This document shows positions 50,101 through 62,800 of a stretch of 64,000 nt of DNA, piece by piece. The number at the start of each line of letters is the position of its first letter. Positions within the stretch are counted from its first letter, which is position 1. The stretch covers positions 79,056,367 to 79,120,366 of the forward strand of contig NC_084760.1 in assembly GCF_028858725.1 (NCBI RefSeq). The letters are read 5' to 3'. A program made the translations under genes and the position numbers. Below the pieces are notes generated by a model that was given only the letters and a program-made list of their open reading frames with translations, did not search any database and was not told where the DNA came from. The stretch comes from Colius striatus. Its lineage: Eukaryota > Chordata > Aves > Coliiformes > Coliidae.

Positions 50101-52842
50101 TCAGTGGTTGCTACAGTTCTTGGGTTTGGTTTTTTGTTCTGTTTTCTAGAGTGGGTTTTTTTTGTGTTTTTCTTTAGTTCAGGTTCCCAGCACACTCCTA
50201 GATGCCATGGAGAAAGTGATTTAGCTGCTTTTTTATTAGCATTCTTTCTTTTCTCATTTCAGTTTGCTGATTTAGTAGTAGGTTTCTGACTTCTGTTAGC
50301 AATGTGTTTGTTGCAAACTTGAATATAGAAATACTTTTGATTAGTCTTCGGGTTGTGGTTGGAAATGTTGAAATTGTGGCAGTATTTATGTTTTATATAA
50401 ATATATAGACAACACTTTAATTTCTTTGCAGCTTTTCATACAGGATTGTAAAAACTGCAAGACTCATCTAGATGGACTGTGTAGCTAATGACTTTCCATA
50501 GTACAGAAGAATGCTCATATGTGTTTACCAGTTTTCAGGGTGAAAACAGCTGTAAAAGGAATTTTTTCTGTTTGAACATGACTTTGACTAAGTATTCTAA
50601 TGGTATTTTTCCTGGTATAGTATCATAAAAGTAAAATTCAATATGATATTTTAAAAATTATTTTTGAGGACTATTTAAGGTGACTCAACCTGTAAATAAT
50701 TTAGTCAATTTATGGTCCAAATGGATTTATACTCTTTTTAACATTATGTAGTTAGATTGTGACACAAAGGGGAACTGCAAAGACTTGTATTCTTTAAATG
50801 TCCGTGAAGTCAATTAGAGATTAAGGAAGATGGTATACATGATCCTCATTTTGGGAATTATTATTAGCTGTTTAATCAACAGTGCTTTCCTTTCTTCTAC
50901 TTAGCTTTCTTATCCCTCATCATCTATTCAGGACAAATTCTGAAGGTAGATGTTACATTTTTAGTAGAACAACCAAATACCTGTGACAAAGCTACTAGTA
51001 GGACATGAAAGACAAGTATTTTCTCCCAACTAGCTGGACACATGGCCTGTGTTAATGTTTCTGTATGTTTAGTTTCAGCTGTTTAGTTGGAGATACTGTT
51101 TGGAAACCACTGCTTCTAAAATCATGTAGCATACAGAGAAATGCTGAGTGTGGTATTATCCTTACCGCAAAAAATATAAGCTGCTAGTTCAATTTGTACC
51201 TAGCTACAAATGTGTTTAAATCATTTTGATTATAGTTGAATTAGTCAAGTATAAACATCTTCAAAAGGTATGGATTGCATTTCACCTTCCCACAAAAACA
51301 TCTACATACATTGAGAAAAATTATGCTTAGAAAGCTAAAAATCCAAATTTTTCACCTTCTAGACTACAGTTTGCAGGGGATATGGTGTTAAGTAAAAGTA
51401 TTGGGAAGTAGGGGGGCAAGAAAACAACGTACATGAAGTTCATGATTTACATGCTATTCATTAATTGTGTATTTGGAGACATGTTTTTTTTAATTCTGTT
51501 ACCTGCCACCTGATTTCCCAGACTATTGTGCTTTTCCATGAGTGAAGACTGAAGGTAGAGAAGTTTTAGATATGGACAATTAAAAGCTAAAAGTCATGCA
51601 GATCATGGAAACACCAATTTTTCTTTCTTCTCTTTTTCTTGGAGACAAGCAATGACTGAAAAGTTATGGGCTGATACTGCTTGTTGCTTGCTTTTAAAAA
51701 AAAAAAAAATTTAACTCCTGCTTCTCTTTAGCATTCAACATTAATTTGATATAATTAATGAAGCAATAGAGTTGCAGTTTGCAACTGCAACATGTCACAG
51801 GGGTTAGCTAGTTAAAACTTGCTTGTTCTGCTGGTGTACTGAGAAGGTTACACATAGTTTGGATCACAGTTCAGGATGAGGTAATGTTACAGGGCTCATT
51901 TTTATTACCCACTCTTAATGATCACTCTGTGCTTGGTTACTGTGCCTTTGCCTACGATTACCTTTAGAAACGCATAAAAAGCTGATCTAACGAAAGAGCC
52001 TTTGCTGTTTGCTCTGCATGCACCGGAATGAAATATTTAACTTGGCTGTGATTTTCCACTGTCTGAATTAGATGAAATAAGTATATTGAGTGTGTTTTAT
52101 CCCTTTAGTCTTGATTAGCAGAGGAAAATACGAAATTGAGGCTTGTTCCCACACTTTCTCTGTGTTGTTTTGAAATAAGAAAGTGATGAGAATAACATAG
52201 TGGTTTCTGCCAGTGCTGTGATACTCTTTATTTTTATGTAAATAAATCTAGGCTATCTGCTTTATAAATGCTTAGAAAATAGTAATATCTACCTGGTGAA
52301 AATGACAACTGTGAAGATTACAGTTTGCGTTTGCATTAATTGGGATCAGCGAAGATAGAAAAGCCAAAATACCAGTCTGTGTAAAAGTTTCCTTCTGTCA
52401 TGGTGTGAAGGATGTGGATAAAATACTGTTTTTTCACTAGATGTTTAAAACCCATGAACCTGAAAGCAAAATGTGCATGCTGAATGCTTTCTACCTTGGT
52501 AATTGAAATCCAATTGCCTGAGACTTGGGAAGTGTGCTGTGTGAAATGGGAGAAAGGCCCAATGCATTAAGTAGGAGGGTCTCATCCCAACTTTACATCT
52601 GACTCCCTTTCTGGAAAGTGCTATTCTTTGCCCTGTCATCCACTGAAGAGAACATGCAGCAGCTTATTTCTTGTGGTTAGCTAGATGACCAGTGCTAACT
52701 TAGTGGAGAAAAGTTATATACCTGTATGACTGGTCCACACTGTGCTTTGCAGTTGTTGGAATCTTATACAGGGATCATTCACTTGAATAGCAATGGAATA
52801 ATAGCTCCTGACAGCGAGCTCTTAAGGTACACGCAGCATAAA
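47116..52842. other. Intron sequence without recognised elements
   Basis: No gene or nameable transposon is visible. Simple sequence includes T-runs at 47538-47550 and 49152-49171, a short TA-repeat at 48754-48775, and a run of A at 51696-51709. Confidence 0.6.
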
Positions 52843-52958
52843 ATCATAGAATGGTAGGGATTGGAAGGAGACCTGGTTGGAAGGAGACCTCTATAGATCA
52901 TCCAGTCCAACTCCCTTCCCAAAGCAGGTTCCCCTTGATCAGGTCACACAGGAACATG
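52843..52958 (-). mobile_element. Short CR1 3' tail with a 16-bp internal duplication
   Basis: ATCATAGAATGGTAGGGATT, then ATAGATCATCCAGTCCAACT and GATCAGGTCACACAGGAAC are the reverse complement of a CR1 3' end. Within it TTGGAAGGAGACCT occurs twice, at 52861-52874 and 52877-52890, a duplication not seen in the other copies. It is antisense to ZFAND3. Confidence 0.9.
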
Positions 52959-53296
52959 AGAGAGGCTATCAGAAACATCTGTGCTTGGAAATTAGAGAGT
53001 GGCAACAATTTGAAGGAGGGGGAAAGGGGGTAGGATAAAACAGGTTCATGTTTTGATTATTCCTTTAGTGTCGTTGTTACCTTTTCTTCTAATCAGAGAA
53101 GTAAAAGTAGAAAATTAAAACTAGATATTTTTGTCAGAGACTAAACCTTAACAATTTTGGATGACCTTGTTCTCTGTCCTGCAGCCATTAAATTTTAGAT
53201 CTGCTGTACTTGCATAAAGGTTCTAGTTATAAATTTATAAGGAAAATGTCAAGTGGCTAGGCACAAAGTTTGATCTATCTTGTTAATTATGTAGAC

Positions 53297-54290
53297 TGTC
53301 ATAGTTTAGCAAGGAGCAGCTTTTGCTTGGTAAAAGGGGGAGTGGGTTGCAGTGAAGACCCGGTAACGAGTTTTTGGATTCTTCCCCCAGCTCCTGGGTT
53401 CAGACCCACCTCCAGCCTGGCTGGGCCAATCTGGTGCCTTTGCCATCACTATTTAGGGATGAGAATTTGAAGTGCTGGGAGGAGGTGTAAGAGTGACACA
53501 AGGTGGAGGCGACCACGCAGACCCTACAGTCAGAGAAGGCAGAAGGAAGGAGGAGTACAGGACCAGAGACCCCTCTGCAAGCCGTGGTGAGAACACAGGC
53601 TTTACCCCTGCAACCCATGCAGGGCCATGGCAGGACTGAGAGCCACCAGCAGCTCCACGTGAGTGTGCCCGGATGGGCAAGAGACTGTGTGAGGAGGCGG
53701 CCATGGCACAGGCTGTGCTGGAGAGCCTGTGCGCTGCAGAGCAGCCCCACACGAGAGGCAGAGAGGAGCTGCAGCCTTTGGGATAAATTCATGTCGGAGC
53801 AGCCCGTGCAGGGCTGCTGTGCGTGTGAGGTACCCCATGGACTTGCAGGGAGGACTGGTGAGGAGCCCACCTGCCCTGAGGAGGGACAAATGGCAGAATC
53901 TATCAGGAATAGACTGACTGAAACCCCTACTCCCTTACCACTTGGCTGTTCATGGGGTGGAGGAGGTAAAAACACTGGGATCAGGACTCTGAGCCCAGGA
54001 GGAGGGGAGGAGTGGGGAGAAAGTGGTCTTAAAGGGCTGGTTGAACTCTTCATCATTGTACCACTCTGTGTTGTGTTATGTTTGTTATGTTTTGGAGTTT
54101 TATGGTTATGCTTTAGTTGGTATTGCATTAAATTATTTTCTGTTTTCTTCCCCAAGCCGAGTAGCCTGGTCTGTTTTGCCCTGGACCTTAAGCTGCATTT
54201 AAGCTCTCCCTGCCCTTTAGCAATCCTCAGGTCTTTGGTACTTGAGGCTATTCATGGTCTTTTGTTCCCTAGTGGGCCTAAAACATGACA
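53297..54290 (+). mobile_element. Solo LTR of an avian endogenous retrovirus, in sense with ZFAND3
   Basis: The unit starts TGTCATAGTTTAGC and ends GGGCCTAAAACATGACA, the TG...CA termini of a family of bird LTRs. Near its 3' end an ATTAAA signal (54127-54132) is followed by TTCCCCAAGCCGAGTAGCCT and GGTCTGTTTTGCCCTGGAC, blocks shared by these LTRs. Flanking bases TAGAC (53292-53296) and TGGAC (54291-54295) match at four of five positions, which fits a 5-bp target duplication. At about 994 bp it is long for an LTR, and its GC-rich middle keeps open frames on both strands. No retroviral gene is next to it. The class (ERVL-like) is inferred from the duplication length and termini. Confidence 0.82.
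54127..54132 (+). terminator. ATTAAA polyadenylation signal of the solo LTR
   Basis: ATTAAA lies near the 3' part of the sense-oriented LTR and is followed by T-rich sequence (TTATTTTCTGTTTTCTTCCC). In intact elements of this kind the same signal ends the retroviral transcript. Here it sits in the sense strand of ZFAND3 intron 1, so it could end some transcripts early; use is unproven. Confidence 0.5.
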
Positions 54291-54921
54291 TGGACACTAT
54301 AAACTTCTCCACATACTTCTTAAAACTCTTTAGAAAAAAAGTTATTGCATATGTGCCATTGTATTATGACAAAGCAAGTTACACATTAGAGAGTGGGAAA
54401 TGGGAATACTTTCTACAATTTTATTGTAGTTGTTGGGGGAATAGGTAGCATATTGGAGGGTAATGTTTAAGATGTTTGAGAGATCCTGATTATTTACTTA
54501 AAGCAGGCTGCTAATGGCCTTCATGTAGTTCATAAGACCAAGCTAGAGCTTGTCTTGAATTAATTGTATGAATTAACAGAATCCGCATGTTAAAAATGCA
54601 AAAGTGGCCTGATATAGGTCAAGATAGTGTAATTTGGGAGCTTAGATTTGGAGGTCACTGATTAACTCAACAGATTGGTTATGTCAAAGTTGTTTCCAAA
54701 CAAGAATTATTGCTGTTGATAGCACGATTGATTATTAAGCTAAACACTTCACTAACCCCCCTGTGATTTAGCATGCATAGTGTTTACTTAGTGGCATTTC
54801 TCATTAGTTAGATGCTGAGAGGAGATGAGATTGGCAGGTTTTGTTTATGTTTTGGCAAATTATTGTATAACACTTTCTTGTACTGCCGCACTGCTAAGGT
54901 TATACGTTTATAAGGAAATTC

Positions 54922-54943
54922 TTTTTTTTTTTAAAAAAAAAAA
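54922..54943. repeat. T11-A11 palindrome
   Basis: Eleven T are followed directly by eleven A, a perfect 22-base inverted repeat. Such tracts resist nucleosome wrapping. They are also prone to length errors. Confidence 0.9.
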
Positions 54944-57900
54944 GTCTTCTAGAAATATTTAATTGTCAACTGATAATAAATCAGACTATTCTACACTAGA
55001 ATTGTGGATCCTAAAATGGAAGTCCTTCCCAAAGTAATTGGGTAAAAGAGAAGTGTCATATAACTTAGACCAGGAAATAGCTGACCTTTGTCTGTATAAT
55101 GGTAAGATGAAATTCTTAAAAACATTTGGGCCTGATACATAAAGGTCATTGCTTTGTACATCAGGGAAACTTCACTTGAGAATGAAAACCAAAGTATTCA
55201 TTCGGTCAATCCAATTCATAGACTATTTATTTATTTATTATAGTAATACTTTTTGTTCCAACTAAAAGTAATGACTCAAGATGTTCACCTTTAAGGAACA
55301 AAAAGCAGTACAAGGAAAGACACATATGACAGTCTGTCTCACTGAGAGCTGAAAAAGAAGAGGCAGTTCATTCAAAAACTTCTTTTTTCCCATTGGGCCG
55401 TTCTGTCAATATTATGGAGGATGCTTCTGGACCTCTGCCAGTATTGTGTGACTAGTTTTAGTATAGGTATTATAAAAGAAACATGAAACCTACTGTAGTG
55501 TAGCTACAATTCTCTTGCACAGTAGGAAAAAATAGAAAAATTAGTAAGTTTTGTTCATCTGACATTGGAGATGCAATAATGGTTGTCCTGCACTAGCTGA
55601 TAGGTAATCTCTTGACACATGAATTAGTTAAATGCAAGCTACAGTTGTATTTTTACATTGAAGCTTTATAAAAGTGTTGGTTGCTAATTTGCAACTAGTA
55701 TGACAATTTCATTTTAATAACAAAAATAGTATGATGCTAGTGAGCTGGTAGCATTTGTGGGATTGTTTTGTTTTTTTCACAGAATGTGTACTGTAACATG
55801 GAAGTTTATCATGTTAAAGGATTTCATTTCAAATGTGAGGGTCTAAAGAACTATTTGTTTTTTAAGTATGTTTAGAAAGTTAAGAGAAAATTACTATTAA
55901 GCAATATGTCCTTGTATTATTTTGTACTCGTGTGTTACTAAAACCAAGACCTGACTGCATGAGCTTGACTCGTGCAGTGTGTTATGTCTCTTGTACAATT
56001 TCTAGTCGGTTTAGGGTTTCCAGACAGCATGTTTCACAAGCCATATGTTGACATTATCGGTATCCTTATGTTACATAAGTATTGGTAGATGTAAATGCAT
56101 ATTGTGTATGCACTGTGGTATATTGAAGCCATAGGCCTTAATACTTTCGTAGTAACTCAAATATTTAATCTGTATAGTTGATTTTAGCAAAGAAATTGTG
56201 GTTTGTTTGGTTTTTAAACTTTAGGATATAGTGAAAGAAAATTTGATAATTTCTTGTATGATGCGTAGAAAATAAAAAGCTTTATCAGTATTTTCCAATT
56301 CTGATAATTGTAATTCTCAACTTAATTCTGAAGTCTGAAGCTTCAGCTGGTTTAGAAAACCTGAGCTCTTAAGTTTTTGAAAAGGGACTGCTAAAAGAAA
56401 GTGTCTCTGGCTTTTTTCCTGTTGTTCTAACCCTTATAGAGACACTTGAAAGCTTTAAAATTTTTTAATCAGTAGAAATGTTGGGACTGTGAAATCACTA
56501 TTGTGCTTCTGTTGAATGTAATGAAGTCTAAGGAGCAGAAAGCTCTGTGAACCTTTACTGAGGGAGCAGGAAGTGAGTTAAGTATATGGTATTGTTCACT
56601 TCAGCATTGCTCAGGCGTTTTGTGGATGCCTTTCTTATTGAAATATTAAATATTCATGTTTGGTTTCATGGATTTGGTTTTTTTTGGTGATAATACCTCC
56701 CAATGTGTTCATTCTCCTCCTTTCTGATCCTTCAGCTAATTCTTATGCTGAAGAGAGAAACAGGAAAAGATAGGCCATAACTCTTGTACTGTAGTCTAAA
56801 AAGGAGGGAAACAAATATATTCTTGGGTAGATTACTCATTTATTGGGAAATTTTCTGGGTTATTTTGCATATGTGATACAGAGTGCTGTGATAAGGGATA
56901 AGATTTATCCTGTTTCTCTTACTGTATTAGTCTTCATTTCCCCTTCTATGAATAAGGTACAAGACCATCAGATCAATAAGTGTATTTGCTTGCTATATAC
57001 TACTCATAGACAGTCCAATTTTTGTAATATTTGTTCCCTAGAGATTTATGTGCAGACATTACAGGCTGGATTATCATATAGTAGATGGCATTCATTTCAG
57101 TCTTGCAGTACAAATATAAGCAGACTGTGTTTAACTTGGATTTTGTAGAGCTGAGGGATGATCTTCTCAACTTGGTCTAAGTCCTGCTGTGACATTCATT
57201 GGTACTGAAGTGTGGTAACCTGTTTCTGGAATACATTTCCTTTATGCAGTAAATTCTCATTAGTGTTTCTAGTAGTTCAGCTGATTCCGTGTTTATAACA
57301 GCAGGAGCCCTTGTGTGCTGATAGTTCGAGTTATAAAATGTTTCACAGATGTTAAGAGTACCCAGAGAGTTAAAAATGTTCCATGCAAACTGTCAGAGGC
57401 CCACAGAGTGCAAATTTTGTAACAGCAGAAAGGCAGTACACTTGCTTCTGTCCTATGTGGGTGCTTTTCTGTGATGTCTCGTCAGGGGACATGGGTACAA
57501 CCCATTCGATGGTTATACCTATGGAATATTTGAAGGTGTACAGGGTCATCAGAGTTTTTACTGAATAAACACTATATTTGATTTTTTTAGACATTTTAAG
57601 CCAAGAGATAAATAGAGATTTGGAGTCCAGGCTACTTTCTCTGAGAGGTTAATTAGACACTGGAGTATTTTTCCAGTTCTTCATAATATGTACTCAAGAG
57701 AGGACAGGTGGAATATTTAATAGTAAATAACCTCCTGTATTAGTGGAGAATGCTGTGAGACACAGATGTTGTGTCTTAAACTCTTCCAGCTTAACCTGTA
57801 CCTAACTTATAGCAGAAATTACTCTCAGGAAATGATATGATTTTAAGAGTGCTTAAGAATTATTTTTAAAGTATATTTTAGTTGTTAACTATAGTTGCAT

Positions 57901-59281
57901 ACATATCACAGGATATACATTATTTCTTTTGCTCACAATCACCCTAACACCCTTAAGAAAATGAAGATTTGAGTTCTAATTAGAGAGTATTATTGTTGTA
58001 GATCTGGCTGCCTTTTCAGCTGATAATCAAGTAAATAAGCATGAGGGTTTGATGTGCTTGCCTCTGGCTCTAAATTAACAAATTCTGGGGATTTCCTGGT
58101 TTAATGGGTGGTAGCTGGAAGTATGCCCATGGGTATGTGATTTGCATATGTTTGTAGTAGATCTGGAGCAGTATTGATTGAAGGCATAAGGAATTATGTA
58201 TAGTGTTTTATTCTTTGTCAGGGATGTAGCAGCATAGAAACTTCTGCAGTGGTGAGTAGTATCAGCACTTTGGACATTTTAAATAAGAATGTTTTATTGG
58301 GTTAGCTAGATATATTACTTACCTAATCTTGAATATTTGGGAATTAGTTGCTGTTGTTTCCATTTGGAATTTTGAGAAATAGTTTTTCTTAATATATATT
58401 TTGAAGAGATAGAGATGAAAGGTGGAAAAAATAAGATAAACTCAGAAAAGTCTAGCCTAAAAGTGGCACTGCAGTCCCCCAAGGAGAAAACTTTTGTCTA
58501 TTAGATCCAATTTGGCACTAGTACTGTTGGTCTCAGTTGTTTCTTGTCCACCATGATTGTTCCATTTCAGTTCCTGTGAAGAAACTCATGCTGTTGACTT
58601 CAATGTGGTAACTGTGGTATGGAACATGTAGCTGTGCAAGAGAAGGAAAATATTTTATTTGCCTATATAAAAGAAAAAAGGAAAAGCATCTGGATCATTA
58701 CTAACAATGTTTACATATTACAACTCAAAATACTTTTAATTTTATTGATTTTTGTTAAAAAAAATTTGCATAGTAAGTTAAATATGCAGACATACATACA
58801 GTCAACTTTCCCATCACAGGAAGTTGGGTTTTTTTTATCAAGTGTTTATTTTCAAGAGTCTCAGTTTTCTCTGTGGAAGAAATTAATAAGCATAGACTTC
58901 CAATATGCCAGTTTTATTCAGTGAATCAGGTTTTCTTGGATTAATGTGATAAAGGAAAACGCCAAAACCTAGAATACTGGCCACTGAAAGACTGCATAGG
59001 GTGCTTGTCATCCTCTTTTTGAAGCAGCTTTACTGCTCCTTAGTTCTATATTTGAACCAAATTGTATTATTACAGTTACAGAAAGACAAGTAGCTAGACC
59101 TATGAGCTAACGGTAATTAATGAGAAGATTGAAGATGATGACTTAGTATTTCCTGTTAGATCCAAGATGGGCAGGTTTGAAATCTGTTACATTTACAAGT
59201 AACCTTTTTTTATCCTGGAATTGTGGTGGAGTGTTTTAAGTTGCCTTTTCTTCCTGAAAAAACTTTAATACTGTTACTTGT

Positions 59282-59302
59282 ATCTGATCTTGTAGATCAG
59301 AT
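59282..59302. repeat. Perfect 9-bp inverted repeat with a 3-base loop
   Basis: ATCTGATCT at 59282-59290 and AGATCAGAT at 59294-59302 are exact reverse complements around TGT. The stem is short and the surrounding DNA gives no hint of function. Confidence 0.85.
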
Positions 59303-59850
59303 CTTAAAAAGCAAGATGTTCACCTCGTGGAGCATTTCATTACTTTAAAAGTGTTTCCTGGTTTACATCACAAATTCTGGTCACTATGGCTGAGGTGATT
59401 TGGAATGTTTATTACAGTGATAATATATATTAATGTGTGGTTCTTTAAACCAGGAACATGTATTTGAAGTATTTTTTCTATTTAAAAATAAAATTAAGGA
59501 GAATTTTGAAATGATGTGGTTGAATAAAGTGCAAAGTTGAGGCAGCTGTTCCTCCTGGGCACGAGTCATAGGGTTTGTGGGAAGAAGCATGTTTACTGGC
59601 AGTCCAGTTGCTGGACTCTACGACATTATTCAGTCATTAACTTTACAGCATCCTTTCCTTGAAAAAGAATGAAATTGACTAGCATGCTGCTGGGTCAAGC
59701 TCAGGCCTTCGAAATCACGTTGAAAATGTAGGAGGTGGCTGAGGTTTTCAGACAGTACAGTATTCTTTGGATTCATAATGTTTTCATCGTGGCTTTAAAA
59801 AAAACCCAACAAAACAGTCAGTGGTTGTGTGTGGCCTATCCTGACCCATT

Positions 59851-59887
59851 CCCTGCCCCCCTCACCCCCCACTTCCCCCCTCCCCCC
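59851..59887 (-). other. G-quadruplex candidate on the template strand
   Basis: The + strand has four C-runs of six (59856-59861, 59865-59870, 59875-59880, 59882-59887), separated by loops of 1-4 bases, preceded by a run of three at 59851-59853. The minus strand therefore carries four G6 runs, which fits the usual quadruplex rule. It is isolated in AT-rich intron. Confidence 0.75.
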
Positions 59888-62800
59888 AAAACGAGGCAAC
59901 CAAAAAAACCAACCCAAAACAATCTTAAAGAAAAGATCCTTTAGGTATCATGAGAAATATGTCGAGTTTATGGATCACAAGTGGTAGGGGAGTCAGTGAT
60001 TCTTCTCAGCAAGCATGTTGTCTTGTGTAAAGAGTTTGAAACACGGTTTGCAGTGTTCCCTCTGCTGCTCAGTCTTTCAAGCACTTCTCTTTCATCCTGG
60101 ATTTCTTGACTTAGCTATGTATTTCCTCCCCCTCACCCCTCTGGGATTTGTCTTTTAACAAGATGATTTGGGATGGTTTATAGAACATATATCATTCATA
60201 ACAAGTAACAATTTTGAGGGATGAAGGCAGTTTTCATGGCCAGCATCCACTGTGACTTGGTAGCTCCTGAGAAAGGAAACTTAAACCGATCACTTCTCTA
60301 AAAAAGAAGATGCTGCTTTTGTATAAGCTATATAAATGGAGCTGTAGGTAATAACTTATATCATCTTTCACTGAACTAATGATGCTTAGTGTTTTGCTTC
60401 TTTTCTATTTATTTACTCGTGTTTGTGCCTGGGTGCACATTTATGGGAAAAAAAATATTTCCACCTCTTCTATGTGTAAACCTTCTGTTTGTCATTAACA
60501 GCCTAACTCTTGCTAATAATGGTTAGATTTTTTTTTTGAGAGCCTGTTTGCTTTTTTAAGCAGAATTGGCAAATGTTTATGTTTGTATTGGTTTGTTCCT
60601 TGAACTCTTTGTTGTTGTGTTACATGATTTATTTAGGTTTTTTCAGACATTTCAGAAGTCTAATGTTTAATGCAGAAACATCTTGAAGGAATTGTTTATA
60701 AGCAGTATTATGCTGATTACAAATGCTGCGTTCCTTGGAATCATGCTGAACTCTGGTAGAAAACCCAGAAGTTGTGTATGAGACATCTTAATTTTAAACA
60801 TCTTAAGTGTTGTTCTGGACCAGACCTTGTGTGAAGTGTTAGAGTAAATATTATTTTATAACATTTCTGCAGTGACACTCTGTTTTATTGCTCTGGGGTG
60901 GTTTTTGAGGCTGGAAGTCTCGGTTCTTTACCAGATGCAAAATCTGGTACAGATTTCTACCTGAGAATTATTAGGAAGTTGGCCAAAATTTCTGGTGACC
61001 AAGAAAAGTGTTCAAACCTGCTTGTTCAACCAGCAAGTTCTGGGAACTAACAGAGGCTGCCAGAAAGGACTTCAGTGATTTTTGCACTGGTTATGATGAG
61101 TTGCACATGGTTTACTTCATTTCTAAAAGTGACTTTTAACATCTCTTTTTCTAGTTTTCGTTCTCTCTCTTTTTTTTTTTTTTAATGTTTTTTTTTATTG
61201 TACCAGCAGGGCAAGATTGTTTTCTGCCAGTAAAAGTGGATCTGCTTTTGAGAATGTTTTGTTTAAATAGTTCAGTGGCAGATTGCTCGTAGTGTAGGCA
61301 TATCCTTCATACTAGTTGTTTAAAATTCCTGAAGGAATAGCTGAAGTACTCCTATTCTGTAGAACATTATTGTGAGATGTGACTACAATTTCCCACCTGA
61401 GAACTGAATATGACTGTGTAGTCAGATGTAGAGGCAGCACTGACCGAAGCAAGAGGTATGTTGATTCCTGCCTGTACAATTGGGTACAAGGCTAGCTAGG
61501 ATTGAGGAAAATGAATTTCCAGCAGTGAACCTCCAGCTAATCATTTGAAAACTTCACTGAAACCTCTTTTAAATGGGGAGTAGGAAAAATGTCAGCTTCT
61601 TTTAGACATATGTGTGTTTATAAATAGTGTAATAAGATAGGATTGCGAGACACCTTGTCAAAATTCTTCAACTGCTTTTCAAGATATGCTACAATTCTAC
61701 TGTTGCATGCAGTTCCAGAAGGGTTTGATAAGGAGTGCTAAGAACTGTAAAAGTGAGATTGTCACTTATTCACAAAAGTACTCTGTTATATTGCTGCTTG
61801 TGGGGGTGGCATAAGGAAGTCTAAGCAAGTGAGGTATGCAGCTGGACAGCCTCATTACTGAACTGGACAGAGCTCCTTACCAGCCCTGGAACAACAAAGC
61901 TTTCTTGTGTTGTCCCGGGTGATACTGTTTTCTTTCTGTATGCTTAATTTCTGAATCTGTCTTCCTGTGCACTGATTTGTAGAAATCAACAGTCAAAGTA
62001 ACTCTTGAGGTTCTGACTCTTCTGTCACATCTTTTGCATATAGTGCACCTTCAAGTGTTTTCTCTCTCCATGTTTGGAATGGTCAGCATTTTGAACTCAT
62101 TTATGCTTGTTTAATGTTTTGTTAGACATTAAAAATAGATCTCTTCAACAAAAGAGTTTATCTTATAAATTTTAACATTCTGATAGCTTTTGAGATAATA
62201 CTTATGGCACAGTACTTAAACCAGACTTTGTTAGGATGTTTTGTTAATACAGTGCAGCAACATTTTTTAACTGTTTTACATAAATTGTCCAATTAAATGT
62301 TATTTAACATGCATACAGCAAACAGGGTCGTTGAAATACTTTGCAAGGCACTTTTTTCTTTTTTGTCATTCAAAAGCTGTAGCTATTCTAAGCTATCATA
62401 ATGCCAGACATTTTAAAGTTATCTTTTTTTTTTTCTACAGAAAAATAACTGATTTTAAAAAAAATAATGCTTCTGTATGCTTTTGCACAGAGAAGAGATG
62501 TGCTGGTCTTAAATTGTGCAAGAATTAAAAGTTGTTTTCTAAGATAAATGTAGTTGCTCAAGCAGTGTTTCAGCAAGGTTTCTTTGGGAGGTTTGATATA
62601 TAATTAGCCATGCCTTTAAGTCAGGAGACATGATGTATACTTTCTTGAGGTTTCTTCCAGCTGCTTAGGGGATTTTTTTTCCTTGCTTTATTTTTTTTGA
62701 GTGTTTTACTGTTTAGCATCTATTACTGACCCTGTGATAGAGAGAATAACACAAATAGAATAGGTTTTTGACTGCTGCTTATCAACAGCGCATTGGAGAG

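Noticed and set aside
53400..54155. 251-codon minus-strand frame
   Set aside because: It lies antisense to the solo LTR and overlaps an open frame on the other strand, a result of GC-rich composition rather than coding.
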